Positions 45,968-55,600 of a stretch of 64,000 nucleotides of DNA are shown in pieces. The stretch covers positions 154,335-218,334 of the forward strand of contig NZ_JASISY010000006.1 of the NCBI RefSeq assembly GCF_030063365.1, read 5' to 3'. The notes beneath the pieces were generated by a model, which was not told the origin of the DNA, searched no databases, and saw nothing but the letters and a program-made list of their open reading frames with translations. Within the stretch, counting starts at the first letter, position 1, and every line of letters begins with the position of its first letter. This stretch comes from Cryobacterium sp. PH29-G1 (GTDB taxonomy: Bacteria; Actinomycetota; Actinomycetes; Actinomycetales; Microbacteriaceae). A program made the translations under genes and the position numbers.

Positions 45968-48262
45968 ATGAGCAGTGAACCCCCGGTCAACGACGTCACC
46001 GATGACGATATCGAGGTCACACATTCCAAAGCCTGGGCCGCCGGTGTTCCCGGCGTGCTGCATTCCATGGAACCGGCGATAGCCCAGATGGGCGCCCTGC
46101 GGGGAATGCGGGCGCTGCTGTCGATGAACCAGAAAGACGGTTTCGACTGCATGAGCTGTGCCTGGCCCGATCCGGCGCACCGCAAGGCCTTCGAATTCTG
46201 TGAAAACGGTGCCAAAGCCGTCACGTGGGAGGCCACCCCGATCACCATTCCCACGAGCTTTTGGGCCGAGCACTCGCTCGCCGACCTGCGTGAGAAGAGT
46301 GAATACTGGCTCGGTATGCAGGGTCGGCTGGTCGAACCCGTCTACAAGCCCGCTGGCAGCGACCATTACCGCCCGGTCAGCTGGCCCGAGGCCTTTCGGG
46401 TGATCGCCGCCAAACTCAACTCCCTCGATTCTCCTGACCAGGCCACTTTTTACACGAGCGGCCGGGCCTCCAACGAGGCGGCCTTCGCCTACCAGCTGTT
46501 TGCGCGCGCCTACGGCACCAACAACCTTCCGGACTGTTCCAATATGTGCCATGAATCCACCGGCTGGGCCATGGGGCAGACCGTGGGGATCGGCAAGAGC
46601 ACGATCAGCTACGACGACTTCGCCCAGGCCGACCTGATCATCATCATGGGACAAAACCCCGGCACCAACCATCCGCGCATGCTCACCGCGCTCGAAGAGG
46701 CCAAAGACGCCGGCGCGCAAATCGTCGCCGTGAATCCACTGCCCGAGGCCGGCCTGCGCCGCTACAAGAACCCGCAACGCGTGCGCGGGGTCATCGGGCA
46801 CGGCACCGACATCGCCGACCAGTTTCTGCAGATTCGCATCGGCGGCGATATGGCGCTGCTGCAGGCCGTGTCCAAGCGTGTATTCGACGCGGAGGCAGCC
46901 GCTCCGGGTACCGTACTTGATCAAGCATTTCTCGACGAACACTGCCACGGCCTGGCCGAGCTGCGCGAGCACCTGTCCGCCCTCGACGAGCGGATGGTGC
47001 TGGCCGCCACGGGCCTGCGCGCGGCGCAAATCGACGAGCTCGCCGAGCGGTATATCCATGCCGATCGGGTGATCATCACTTGGGCCATGGGACTGACGCA
47101 GCAGAAGAAGGGCGTCGACACCATCAAAGAAATCATCAACCTGCTGCTGCTGCGCGGCAACATGGGCAAACCCGGTGCCGGGGCCTCACCGATTCGCGGT
47201 CACAGCAATGTGCAGGGAGACCGCACCATGGGTATCTGGGAGCAGATGCCGAAGGCATTCCTCGACGCCCTGCAACGGGAGTTCGGCTTCGACCCGCCAC
47301 GCGAGCACGGCGTCGATTCCGTTGACGGGGTGCGCGCCATGCGCGACGGAACCATGAAGGTGTGGATGGGGCTGGGCGGCAATTTCGTCGCCGCCATGAG
47401 CGATACCGGCATTGCCGAGGCCGCCATGGCGCGCACCGAAATGAGCGTGCAGATCTCCACGAAGCTCAACCGGTCGCACGCGGTGACGGGGGAGGCAGCA
47501 CTGATTCTGCCGACCCTGGGCCGCACCGAAATAGATGAGCAGGCCGGTGGTGCGCAGTTCGTTTCGGTCGAGGACTCGGTCTGCGCGGTGCATCCGTCGT
47601 GGGGCAAGTTACGGCCGGTCGCCCCGAGCCTGCTCTCCGAGGTCGCGATCATTTCGCGCCTGGCCAGCGCCGTGCTCGCGGACCGGGTGGCGGTTGACTG
47701 GGCCGGTTTCGAGGCCGATTACGACCGGATTCGCGACCACATCGGCCATGTGGTCGACGGGTGTGAAAACTACAACGAGCGCATTCGGCAGGAGGGCGGG
47801 TTTGTATTGCCGAACGGCCCGCGGGACTATCGCCGGTTCGACACTCCGACCGGCAAAGCGATGCTGACCACGAATATCCTGGAGCACCTCGAGGTGCCGC
47901 CCGGGCGTTTGGTGCTGCAGACGCTGCGCAGCCATGACCAGTTCAACACCACCATTTACGGACTGAACGATCGCTACCGCGGCATTAAAAAGGGTCGGCA
48001 CGTGGTCTTCATCAATAAGAAAGACCTGATTGCTCTTGGTTTTGCTGACGGTGATCTGGTTGACGTGCACAGCGAGTTCAGCGACAACGTTGACCGAGTG
48101 CTGCGGGGATACCGACTGGTGGCCTACCCGACGCCGCGCGGCTGCGCCGCCGCATACTATCCCGAGGCGAACGTGCTCGTGCCTCTGGACAGCGTCGCCG
48201 ATCAGAGCAATACACCGGTGTCGAAGGCCGTCATTATTCGCCTGGAGCGTGCGGCACCCTGA
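45968..48262 (+). CDS. FdhF/YdeP family molybdopterin oxidoreductase
   Basis: 764 residues, the size of the YdeP group. It contains CMSCAWPDP (Cys61, Cys64), PVSWPEAFRVIAAKLNSL, YTSGRASNEAAF, SNMCHESTGWAMGQT (likely Mo site near residue 194) and QNPGTNHPRMLTALEEA, with RGNMGKPGAGASPIRGHSNV later for cofactor binding. These enzymes carry a bis-MGD cofactor; the substrate is not known, though E. coli YdeP is linked to acid resistance. It lies divergent from the small Cys-rich protein with a CsoR-like site between them. Confidence 0.9.
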   Translation: MSSEPPVNDVTDDDIEVTHSKAWAAGVPGVLHSMEPAIAQMGALRGMRALLSMNQKDGFDCMSCAWPDPAHRKAFEFCENGAKAVTWEATPITIPTSFWAEHSLADLREKSEYWLGMQGRLVEPVYKPAGSDHYRPVSWPEAFRVIAAKLNSLDSPDQATFYTSGRASNEAAFAYQLFARAYGTNNLPDCSNMCHESTGWAMGQTVGIGKSTISYDDFAQADLIIIMGQNPGTNHPRMLTALEEAKDAGAQIVAVNPLPEAGLRRYKNPQRVRGVIGHGTDIADQFLQIRIGGDMALLQAVSKRVFDAEAAAPGTVLDQAFLDEHCHGLAELREHLSALDERMVLAATGLRAAQIDELAERYIHADRVIITWAMGLTQQKKGVDTIKEIINLLLLRGNMGKPGAGASPIRGHSNVQGDRTMGIWEQMPKAFLDALQREFGFDPPREHGVDSVDGVRAMRDGTMKVWMGLGGNFVAAMSDTGIAEAAMARTEMSVQISTKLNRSHAVTGEAALILPTLGRTEIDEQAGGAQFVSVEDSVCAVHPSWGKLRPVAPSLLSEVAIISRLASAVLADRVAVDWAGFEADYDRIRDHIGHVVDGCENYNERIRQEGGFVLPNGPRDYRRFDTPTGKAMLTTNILEHLEVPPGRLVLQTLRSHDQFNTTIYGLNDRYRGIKKGRHVVFINKKDLIALGFADGDLVDVHSEFSDNVDRVLRGYRLVAYPTPRGCAAAYYPEANVLVPLDSVADQSNTPVSKAVIIRLERAAP

Positions 48263-48272
48263 TCGTGCCGGG

Positions 48273-48761
48273 TTACCAGCCCATGGTGCCCGCAGCGCCC
48301 TTGAACGGACCGACAATTTTGTCCGTGATCCAGCCGCCGTAGTAGTCGCCCTCCTGCGCGCGCACCGTTTCACCGTTGATCGTGCAGCGCGACATGGCGC
48401 CCGGATAGATCGCGACGCGATCTGCCAGTGTCTCGTAGCCCGCTGTCGGGGTGGGATAGAACCAGGCCGCGCGAGCGCTCGAGCCGACCGAGAGGTAGCC
48501 GGCAACGCCCTTGTATTCGCAGTAGCTCTGGCCGGGGGCCGGCCGAAGAAGGCCCGGGGCGAAAGCGCTCCGCGGCAGGTAGTAGACCGGAGGATGGCTG
48601 GTCTCGAGAACACGCACGACGTCGGACGTGTCGGCGATGACCGCGCCGTCGAGTTCGACGGTGACGTGTTCCATCGTGTGTTCGACGCGGGGAGGGCGCG
48701 GGTAGTCCCAGACGGATTCCTGGCCAGGACGGATGGGATCGCGGTTGGCTCGCTCAATCAT
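48273..48761 (-). CDS. DUF427 domain protein
   Basis: 162 residues. DUF427 blocks are clear: VTVELDGAVIADTSDVVRVL, ETSHPPVYYLPR, YCEYKGVAGYLSVGSSARAA and WFYPTPTAGYETLADRVAIY. Function unknown; the fold is compact and cytoplasmic. The ATG at 48761 is 6 bases after TACCAT, implying a leaderless mRNA; an in-frame GTG at 48779 is an alternative. The gene ends close to the convergent FdhF gene. Confidence 0.87.
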   Translation of the reverse strand: MIERANRDPIRPGQESVWDYPRPPRVEHTMEHVTVELDGAVIADTSDVVRVLETSHPPVYYLPRSAFAPGLLRPAPGQSYCEYKGVAGYLSVGSSARAAWFYPTPTAGYETLADRVAIYPGAMSRCTINGETVRAQEGDYYGGWITDKIVGPFKGAAGTMGW

Positions 48762-48796
48762 GACCCGATGGTACGGCACTTAACCTGCGACGAACA

Positions 48797-50041
48797 TCAG
48801 CCGACTCGCTGCGGCCGGAGCACAGCCGCGGTGAGTCCTGCGGCGACGACCGCGAGCCCGACAACCAGCGCGACCGTTCCGGCCCAGCCCCACTGCACGA
48901 AGAACACTCCGCCCAGCCAGCCGAACAGGCTCGACCCGGCGTAGTACGAGAGGTTGTACAGCGACGAGGCCTGGGCACGTCCGACGGTGGCGGCCGCTCC
49001 CGTCCAGCCGGAAGCGACGGCGTGCGCGGCAAAGAAGCCGGCGGTGGCCAGCAAAACGCCGATCAGGACGACCACGAGCACGGTGGACAGGGTGAGGAGT
49101 ACGCCGGCGATCATGCAGGCGAGAGAGCTGAGCAAGACCGACCAACGGCCGTAGCGGGCGGCGAGAATTCCGGCCTGGGCTGAGGACCAGGTGCCGGCCA
49201 GATACGCCACGAAGACGAGGCTGATCAGGGCCTGCGGCAGGTTGAACGGCTCGTGGGCCAGCCGAAAGCCGAGGTAGTTGTAGAGGGCGACGAATCCACC
49301 CATGAGCAGAAAGCCCTGGGCATACAGCGCGAGCAGGCGCGGCGACCTGAGGTTGGCGCGCAGCAGCATGATCAGGCTCAGGTCGGTTCCGGGGTCGCGT
49401 AGCTCGAACCGGCGCGGCACGAAGCCACGGGGCGCCGGAATCAGCAGGATGAACAAGACGGCCGCGATAGCGCAGAGCACCCCAACAGTGAAGACGCCGA
49501 CTCGCCAATTGGTCAGTTCGGTGACCGGTCCGGCTACGAGGCGTCCGAGCAACCCCCCGATAGTCGTGCCGGCGACGTAAGTGCCAGCTGCGCGGGCTGC
49601 GTGGCGGGGTTCAATTTCTTCGCTCAGGTAGGCGACCGCGATCGCGGGGACACCGCCGAGCATCAGCCCCTCAACGAAACGACCGGTGAGTAGTAGTGAA
49701 AAGGTGGGGGCGAACGGTACGAGCAGGCCGAACACCGTGGCCGCAATCACGGCGATCGACATGGCCCGCACCCGACCGTGGCGGTCGGCCACGAGCGACC
49801 AGGGAATCACGCCGATGGCCAGGCCGAGCGTGGAAGCGGAGATGACGAGGGCGGCATCCGCTGCGCTGACGCCGATGTCGACGGCGATATGAGCGAGCAC
49901 TGCCTGGGGCGAGTACAGCTGGGCGAAGGTGGCGATGCCGGCGAAGAACAGGCCGGCGAGCAGTTTGCGGTAGTCGGAGCTGCCGTGCGCGTGCCCGATC
50001 CAGTTGGTGGATTCCGCTCGGCCGGGGTGCGCGGGTGCCAT
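48797..50041 (-). CDS. MFS transporter (YnfM-like)
   Basis: 414 residues with 12 helices. MFS motif A is in WSLVADRHGRVRA, and the family-typical block LLTGRFVEGLMLGGVPAIAV plus YLSEEIEPRHAARAAGTYVAG follow, as in YnfM/Bcr-like exporters. The substrate is unknown. Start ATG 50041 is preceded by an in-frame GTG. The interrupted polymerase gene begins 104 bases beyond in the opposite direction. Confidence 0.88.
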   Translation of the reverse strand: MAPAHPGRAESTNWIGHAHGSSDYRKLLAGLFFAGIATFAQLYSPQAVLAHIAVDIGVSAADAALVISASTLGLAIGVIPWSLVADRHGRVRAMSIAVIAATVFGLLVPFAPTFSLLLTGRFVEGLMLGGVPAIAVAYLSEEIEPRHAARAAGTYVAGTTIGGLLGRLVAGPVTELTNWRVGVFTVGVLCAIAAVLFILLIPAPRGFVPRRFELRDPGTDLSLIMLLRANLRSPRLLALYAQGFLLMGGFVALYNYLGFRLAHEPFNLPQALISLVFVAYLAGTWSSAQAGILAARYGRWSVLLSSLACMIAGVLLTLSTVLVVVLIGVLLATAGFFAAHAVASGWTGAAATVGRAQASSLYNLSYYAGSSLFGWLGGVFFVQWGWAGTVALVVGLAVVAAGLTAAVLRPQRVG

Positions 50042-50145
50042 CACGCGGGGGTCACTACTTGAGGCACTCGTTCAGCGTACGCTTGAACGGTTGCGAACAA
50101 ACACAGCCCCCGCACCGCACACAGGAATCTGGCTACAGTGTGCGC

Positions 50146-50400
50146 ATGAGTTCTGACGCGCAAATTCTGCCGGTCGATGGCCCGCACGGCACGCGGGAGG
50201 TGCGCCTGTCCAGTGCCGCCCGGGTGCTGTGGCCGGAGCCGAAAATCACCAAACTCGACCTCGCCCGCTACATCATCGATGTCGGCGAAGCGTTTGTGCG
50301 GGCCAACGGCGACCGTCCGGTGTCGTTGCAGCGCTTCAGTGGCGGGATTGACGGTGAGCAGTTCTTTTCGAAGAATCCGCCCAAGGGTGCGCCCGACTAG
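50146..50400 (+). pseudogene. LigD-like polymerase-domain gene, 5' part, cut by Tn3-family element
   Basis: 84 residues before an artificial TAG made by the insertion. It reads VRLSSAARVLWPEPKITKLD, LARYIIDVGEAFVRANGDRP, QRFSGGIDGEQFFSKNPPKG and ends APD, the N-terminal part of an archaeo-eukaryotic primase/LigD polymerase. TACAGT is 6 bases before ATG 50146 (leaderless). The remainder lies at 55815-56583. Deleting the element and one GACTA copy joins the two in one frame of 340 residues. The split is certain; the loss of function is likely. Confidence 0.92.
50395..50399. repeat. Target-site duplication, left copy (GACTA)
   Basis: GACTA just before the left inverted repeat; the same five bases follow the right repeat at 55810-55814. 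Five bases is the usual duplication of Tn3-family elements. Confidence 0.93.
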
Positions 50401-50436
50401 GGGTCTGACCAGTATTGGAACGGTGGTTGGCGCTAA
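50400..50436. repeat. Tn3-family terminal inverted repeat, left
   Basis: 37 bases identical to the complement of 55773-55809. The stop codon of the resolvase remnant (50433-50435) lies inside its inner end. Confidence 0.95.
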
Positions 50437-51030
50437 CAGTTGAGGTGCCGGTAGATGGTGGCTCGTGAGACGCCGAGAGCTTTGGCGATTTGAGTGGGTG
50501 TCTCGCCTCGTAGCCGTCGTGCCTGCGCTGCGGCGAGGGTGTCGGGGCTGATGACGGTGGGGCGGCCTCCGACCCGGCCATCAGCTCTCGCGGTCGCGAG
50601 TCCGGCGAGGGTGCGTTCGCGGATCATGTCGCGTTCGAGTTCGGCGAACGCGGCCATCATTGTGAAGAAGAACTTTCCCTCTCCTGTCGACTGGTAGGTG
50701 CCGGAGAGGGTGCCGGTCAGGATCTGGAGCTCGTCGTCGCGGCGCAGCAGCGGCACCAACACGCTCAGCATCGGCGCATGTCGCCTCCCTGCTGGTGCCG
50801 CCCTGAACTTCACAAGAGCCTTCGTCACGGCCGGTCCATAGGTCGGTGACCGCCTTGCCCTGAGCTTCACCACCTTGAGCTTCAACCCGGCCCGCAAGGC
50901 CGCACGTGCGTAGTCGCGATGCCACCCGGTCAGCTCGACCAGCTCGGTCAGGATCCGGCCGGTCCACGCTCCGGTACGCGAGCGCCTTCTTCTTCGCCAC
51001 AGCCTGCCGTTGCGTCATCGTCAGCTCCAT
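50433..51030 (-). pseudogene. Chimeric recombinase remnant: integrase-like N-terminal fragment joined to resolvase C-terminus
   Basis: From about 50735 down to 50433 the frame codes the C-terminal part of a serine resolvase: LQILTGTLSGTYQSTGEGKF, MAAFAELERDMIRERTLAGL and an HTH (TPTQIAKALGVSRATIYRHL). The catalytic N-terminal domain with the active serine is missing. Upstream the same frame reads LTELVELTGWHRDYARAALR and LVPLLRRDDE, which resembles the N-terminus of a DDE-integrase type transposase; its very start (MTQRQAVAKKKALAYRS) is in another frame, so a frameshift lies near 50955-50975. The product cannot be a working resolvase. Confidence 0.75.
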
Positions 51031-51179
51031 AGAAACTGGCGTATCCCATATCCATCGCTTTACTGCCGACCCACGCCGAAGCGGAGGTTTACGCGGAGGT
51101 TTCTAATGAGTCAACGCGGGGGAAGAGCAGGTGTGCAGGTGCCGCAGTTAGAGTAGGAAAACCTCAACCAAGGGATATC

Positions 51180-51845
51180 ATGCGCTACCCACTCAGAGTT
51201 GTTCTAGCTTTCGGCCTCGTTGCTGCATTGGCGGGCTGCGCTGCCCCGCCTGTTTCCTCAGGCGGAAGCACCAACAGCACCACTCCAACGGCGCCTACGA
51301 CAACGCCTGTCCCCGCACAGACCCAGGCATCTGAGCCGTCGCACCTGGTCATCTCCAGCACAGACATTAAAATCTATCTGCAGGATGGCTCACTCGCTGA
51401 AACGATCAATTACTTCGACCCAATTGACCCCGCTGTTGAGCGCCTCACGGAGCTGTTCGGAGCAGCGCCTGCGGTGAACACCTATGACGGCACCGGCGCT
51501 GCGGAATACGAATGGCCCGGATTTCGCTTAGGAACTGACGGGCCAGCGACGCCCATTATTGGGCCGGAGCTCTCCGTCCGCGCCACGGCGGCCGAGGTCA
51601 ACAACATTCAGGTCGGGACCACAGACGGCACTCGGGTCGGCGAGGACCTCCGGCCCATCTCGGCGGCCGACCCCATGAACTCATCCGTCTATCCAAATGG
51701 CACAGGCGAAACGCTGTCCGTTAAGATCGGAATCGTTCCGGTCGAACCCGGCGACTCCGAGCGCGCGTTCTACACCACACTGAGCGCGGACCCTGCGGAT
51801 GGCATCATCGATCAGATCCACGCACCCGGGAAGAACTTCGAGTAG
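51180..51845 (+). CDS. Lipoprotein passenger gene of the transposon, unknown function
   Basis: 221 residues. Signal peptide with lipobox LAALAGCAAP (Cys about residue 20), a Thr/Pro/Ser linker (TPTAPTTTPVPAQTQ) and a globular part with TELFGAAPAVNTYDGTGAAE and YEWPGFRLGTDG. No family recognised. AAGGGA lies 5 bases before the ATG. The GC looks a little lower than its neighbours. A strong terminator follows at 51875. As a Tn3 passenger it is unusual: it is not a resistance gene known to me. Confidence 0.78.
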   Translation: MRYPLRVVLAFGLVAALAGCAAPPVSSGGSTNSTTPTAPTTTPVPAQTQASEPSHLVISSTDIKIYLQDGSLAETINYFDPIDPAVERLTELFGAAPAVNTYDGTGAAEYEWPGFRLGTDGPATPIIGPELSVRATAAEVNNIQVGTTDGTRVGEDLRPISAADPMNSSVYPNGTGETLSVKIGIVPVEPGDSERAFYTTLSADPADGIIDQIHAPGKNFE

Positions 51846-51874
51846 CAGCTTTTGGCTCGCGGCTCTAACTCAAA

Positions 51875-51906
51875 CCCCCCCCCGTAATGAAGTTGCGGGG
51901 GTTTTT
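51875..51906 (+). terminator. Rho-independent terminator of the passenger gene
   Basis: CCCCCGTAA (51879-51887) pairs with TTGCGGGGG (51893-51901) around TGAAG, and TTTTTG follows (51902-51907). A typical intrinsic terminator 30 bases after the passenger stop. Confidence 0.88.
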
Positions 51907-52061
51907 GTGCTGCATCAGCTGCGACGTGAGGGCTACGGAACAGCGCATCTATAGTGGCTTTTTCAGTGCGAAGCCATATATTCTGTCAGGCTCCTCCTAT
52001 CTGTTGGGTGAGCCGACTCGTTCCGGCCCGGGGGCTTTGAGAGAGTCGACGGACTAGGGCT

Positions 52062-52310
52062 CTAGTCGAGTTCTGCGTAGAGGTCGCCGAGGAAGGTTGG
52101 CGCACGGACATCGTCATAATCGCGTTCGGGACGGTACTCGGCAAAGATCAAAGTCACCGTTCCCACCTTGTCCACATCACTATTAACACAAGTGGGCGGG
52201 GCTTCAAGGTGCCGACCCACAGGAGCGAGGTCGGCGTCGAGCGAAGGACCGAGCTGCTCAGGATTCTGCAGACTGCGTCGAGTGCGAAGAACGCAATCGC
52301 CTTCACAGAG
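52062..52310 (-). pseudogene. Possible gene remnant inside the transposon
   Basis: An open frame without a good start reads RTRRSLQNPEQLGPSLDADL, APVGRHLEAPPTC and ends YDDVRAPTFLGDLYAELD. The final part, from GTG 52157, looks like a natural protein C-terminus (VTLIFAEYRPERDYDD). Upstream frames are broken. It may be the tail of a lost passenger. The rest of 51907-52658 shows no gene I can support. Confidence 0.3.
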
Positions 52311-52658
52311 TCAAGGCAAGTCTCGGGCAATCGGTTCCAACCTCTGTAACCGGGAAGCTTCACGAGAAAGAGAATGAACCCGACAGGTGGAACGTCAGCG
52401 CCGCAGACACAACGCTGGAATACCACGATGAAGTAGCGCCCCGATTAGTTCCCTGTCCAGTCTTCCGCTCACTCCGCAAGTCTCCCATGGCGACGCACGC
52501 GCCCGGACCATGCCCAGCCGGGGCAGCCGCCGGGACCCGCAAACAGAACCGCTCCCTGCCCGTCTGACGAGGAAAAACCTGCGGCCGGCCGTCGCGTTAT
52601 CCACGGCTGGGTGTCTCGAAACCTAAGTGCTTCATAACCCAGCGTTTTTGGACACCGG

Positions 52659-55600
52659 TCAGTCGTCGTCGCTCGAGGAGTCCGGGTCGCGGAGGGGGCG
52701 GAGCCGTTTGTCTTGAACGCTGGTGAAGGCGTATCGGCCGTGAACGTTGATGTGGGTATCGCCCAGGGGCGAGAGCCGGGCAACGTCGGCGTCATCGACG
52801 GGGTAGCCCTTGTCGCGGAGTGCGTTCAGGGCGGCGTCGATGTAGCGGGTGTTCCACAGGATGACGGCGTTCAAGACGAGGCCCAGGGTGCCGAGCTGGT
52901 CTTCCTGGCCTTCCCGGTAACGCTGTCGGAGTTCCCCGCGTTGCCCGTAGAAGATCTTCCGGGCGAGACGGTGGCGGGATTCCTGGGTAGTGAGCTGGAC
53001 ATGAATTTGTCGGCGATAGGTCTCGTCGTCCGGGTCGTACATTGCCAGCAGGTGCAGGGTCTTGGCGATGCGCCCGTATTCGGCGAACGCGGCACCCAGC
53101 GGGGTTGGATTGCCGTCACGGCCGAGCATCCGCAGGAGGTCGTAACCGGCGACAGCACCGTTGTGGAGGGAGCCGGCCACGCGGAGCATGTCCTCCCAGT
53201 GAGGTTCCATCCGATTGACGGACACCTTGTTCTTCGCGACTGGGCCCATGATTCCGTAGTCGGCCACCGGGGCGCCGGGCGTGGTGAGCCGCCAGAGCCG
53301 CTGGTCGGGCATGTCTGCCACTCGCGGGCTGAACTGATAGCCCAGGAGGCGGAAGAGCCCGAACACGATGTCGGAGTACGACGCCGTTTCGGTCGCGATC
53401 ATCTCCGGGGCAGGGCCGCCGTCACGGTTCAGGATGACGTCGAGCACGTGCAGGGAGTCCCGCATGGTTCCGGTGACGACGACGGCGCCGATTCCTGCGA
53501 CCTGGTCGTTGATCGCGTTCAGCCAGGTCACTCCTTGGCTGTGGCCGAAGTAACGGGGGTTCGGGCCGGCGTCGAGGGTGCGAACCGGGACAACGAATCG
53601 GAGCCCATCAACGGACGCGACGAGCCCACCACCCCACACCTGCGCGGTTCCTATCGATGCTTGCGCGTCGATGAGGCGCCCATTCGCGGCCGAGAGAGTC
53701 TCCACCCGGAGGTAGTTCTGGGCCACGTGGGAGAGCCTGCGCCGGTTCAGCGAGGGATGGCCATGTTTGACGACCGGCGCGAAACCGAGGTTACATCCCT
53801 CAGCGACGAGGACGGCAGCCATCGACAGCGCCAGGTCATTCAGCCGTGATCCCGACCGGCTCTCCGTCAAATTGATGTGCGTGAAATCGTCCAGATACCC
53901 GGTCCACGCGTGGACCTCCAGCAATACCTCGGGCAGGTCGACTCTCGGCATCATCCGCTCGACGAGCTCTCGGAGCGCGCTCAGGGACTCCGGTTCCGGG
54001 ATGGGTTTGAGTTTCGTCAGGAATACGCGAGAACGCCCGTCGGCGCCGGTCTCGACGGTCAGTGGAGAGTTCTCATCCCCTGGCCCCTCACCCAGCCGTG
54101 TCGCGATCGACGTGTACGCGTCATCCAGCCGACCGGCGAGGTGTTTCATGTGCGTGCTGAAGGGGTCCGCCAGCTGGAGGGCTCTCAGCACGTCCGGCTT
54201 CGCGTTGGACCAGGCGTCCCCATCAAGCAGCTGCACCCGCGGGTCCCCCCAACGCCTGGATCTCAAAGCGAAGAGGTCACGGCGACGCAGAGCGCGATGC
54301 ACAGCTTCGAGCACGCACAGCGTGTAAGCGCGATGATCCACCGGCCCATCATCGGCCGGGTCGGGAAAGATCAGGCGCCGCCAGGCGCCACCCACGACGT
54401 CATCGACGATCTCCGACCGCTCGACTCTTTTCCGCCCGACCAGGGCACCCAGCCCACGAACGGCCTGGAGCAGTGTTGCGCCGGCCTCGGTCGAACGCAG
54501 CGGCAGCGCCGAGGCGAACATCGACAAGAACGGTCTCACCGTCGCGTATCGCTTCACGAGCTGGGCCTGTTCCCGGGTGGGATCATCCTCGCCGAACGGA
54601 CTGAGTTCGTCCACAACCTGCACCGCTGCCCTCAGCCGCTCCCGCATCCCCTCCGTGCCCAACAACTCCCACACCGCGGCGGCATCGATCTGTTCGCCCG
54701 GTTCGGCAACTTCCAACAACATTTTCGCCGCCGACGCCAACGTTACGGACGCACGGCGCAGCGCCGGCAACGACCGCATCTGCTCCTTGGCCACGGCCCT
54801 GTTCGCCGGACCGATCAGCTTCGTGGCCATCAGCACCGCGAACAGATCAAGGACGTCATCGACGGATGACACCTGCAGGGACGCCACCGTCGCGAAAACC
54901 GTCGCTCGCCTGCGCCGCTCGGACATTCGCCGCAACGTGCTTGCGTCAGCAGACAGGCCGTGCCTCGCCAGAACGTCCAGACGCCCGGGGGTGATCCCGG
55001 CCAGGTCAAGCGTGGACGCGCCCACCGCGGTTACCGCAGCCACCCTTTCGAGCGCCTTCACCATTTCCGGCCCCGACGCTCGGACCGGTGCCCGGCGAAG
55101 CTCCCCCAGCCCGGAAACACGCTCCTCTCGAACGCTGTCAACGAGAGCGTCAAGACGGGCAGCCAATCCGGCATTCATCCGATCGGACAGCAACGAGAAC
55201 AACCTCTCGTTCGCCTCCGCCCGCGCCTCTGCGACCAGCCTCGTGACCAGGCTCACCCCCGGCAGGAGCACTTTCTCGCGCCGCAACCACGTCACGGCTT
55301 GATCGAACACAATCGTCGGCCGCTCCGTGCGCGTGGCCGTGCGCGCCGCCAGGAAGCCCGTGAACTCGCCCAGCACGACGGGGTCTGATGTGCGCCGATA
55401 GCCGTAAGCCTCCGCAATCTCCCACCCGTGCTCATACCCAGTCTTAGCCCGCACCGAATATTCCTCGAACACGGTAGGACCGGCGATTCCGAGCTGCCGT
55501 GACACGAACTCGACCACGTTCCCTGGGACATCCGTCGGGTCATCCAGAAAGCACCCCAGGTACCGCACCGTTCCGAGCTGGACAGCGAACCCCAACCGGT

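Noticed and set aside
52154..52426. 90-codon open frame on the minus strand of the transposon
   Set aside because: It is out of phase with the better remnant frame ending at 52062, has a mixed hydrophobic composition and no clear start signal.
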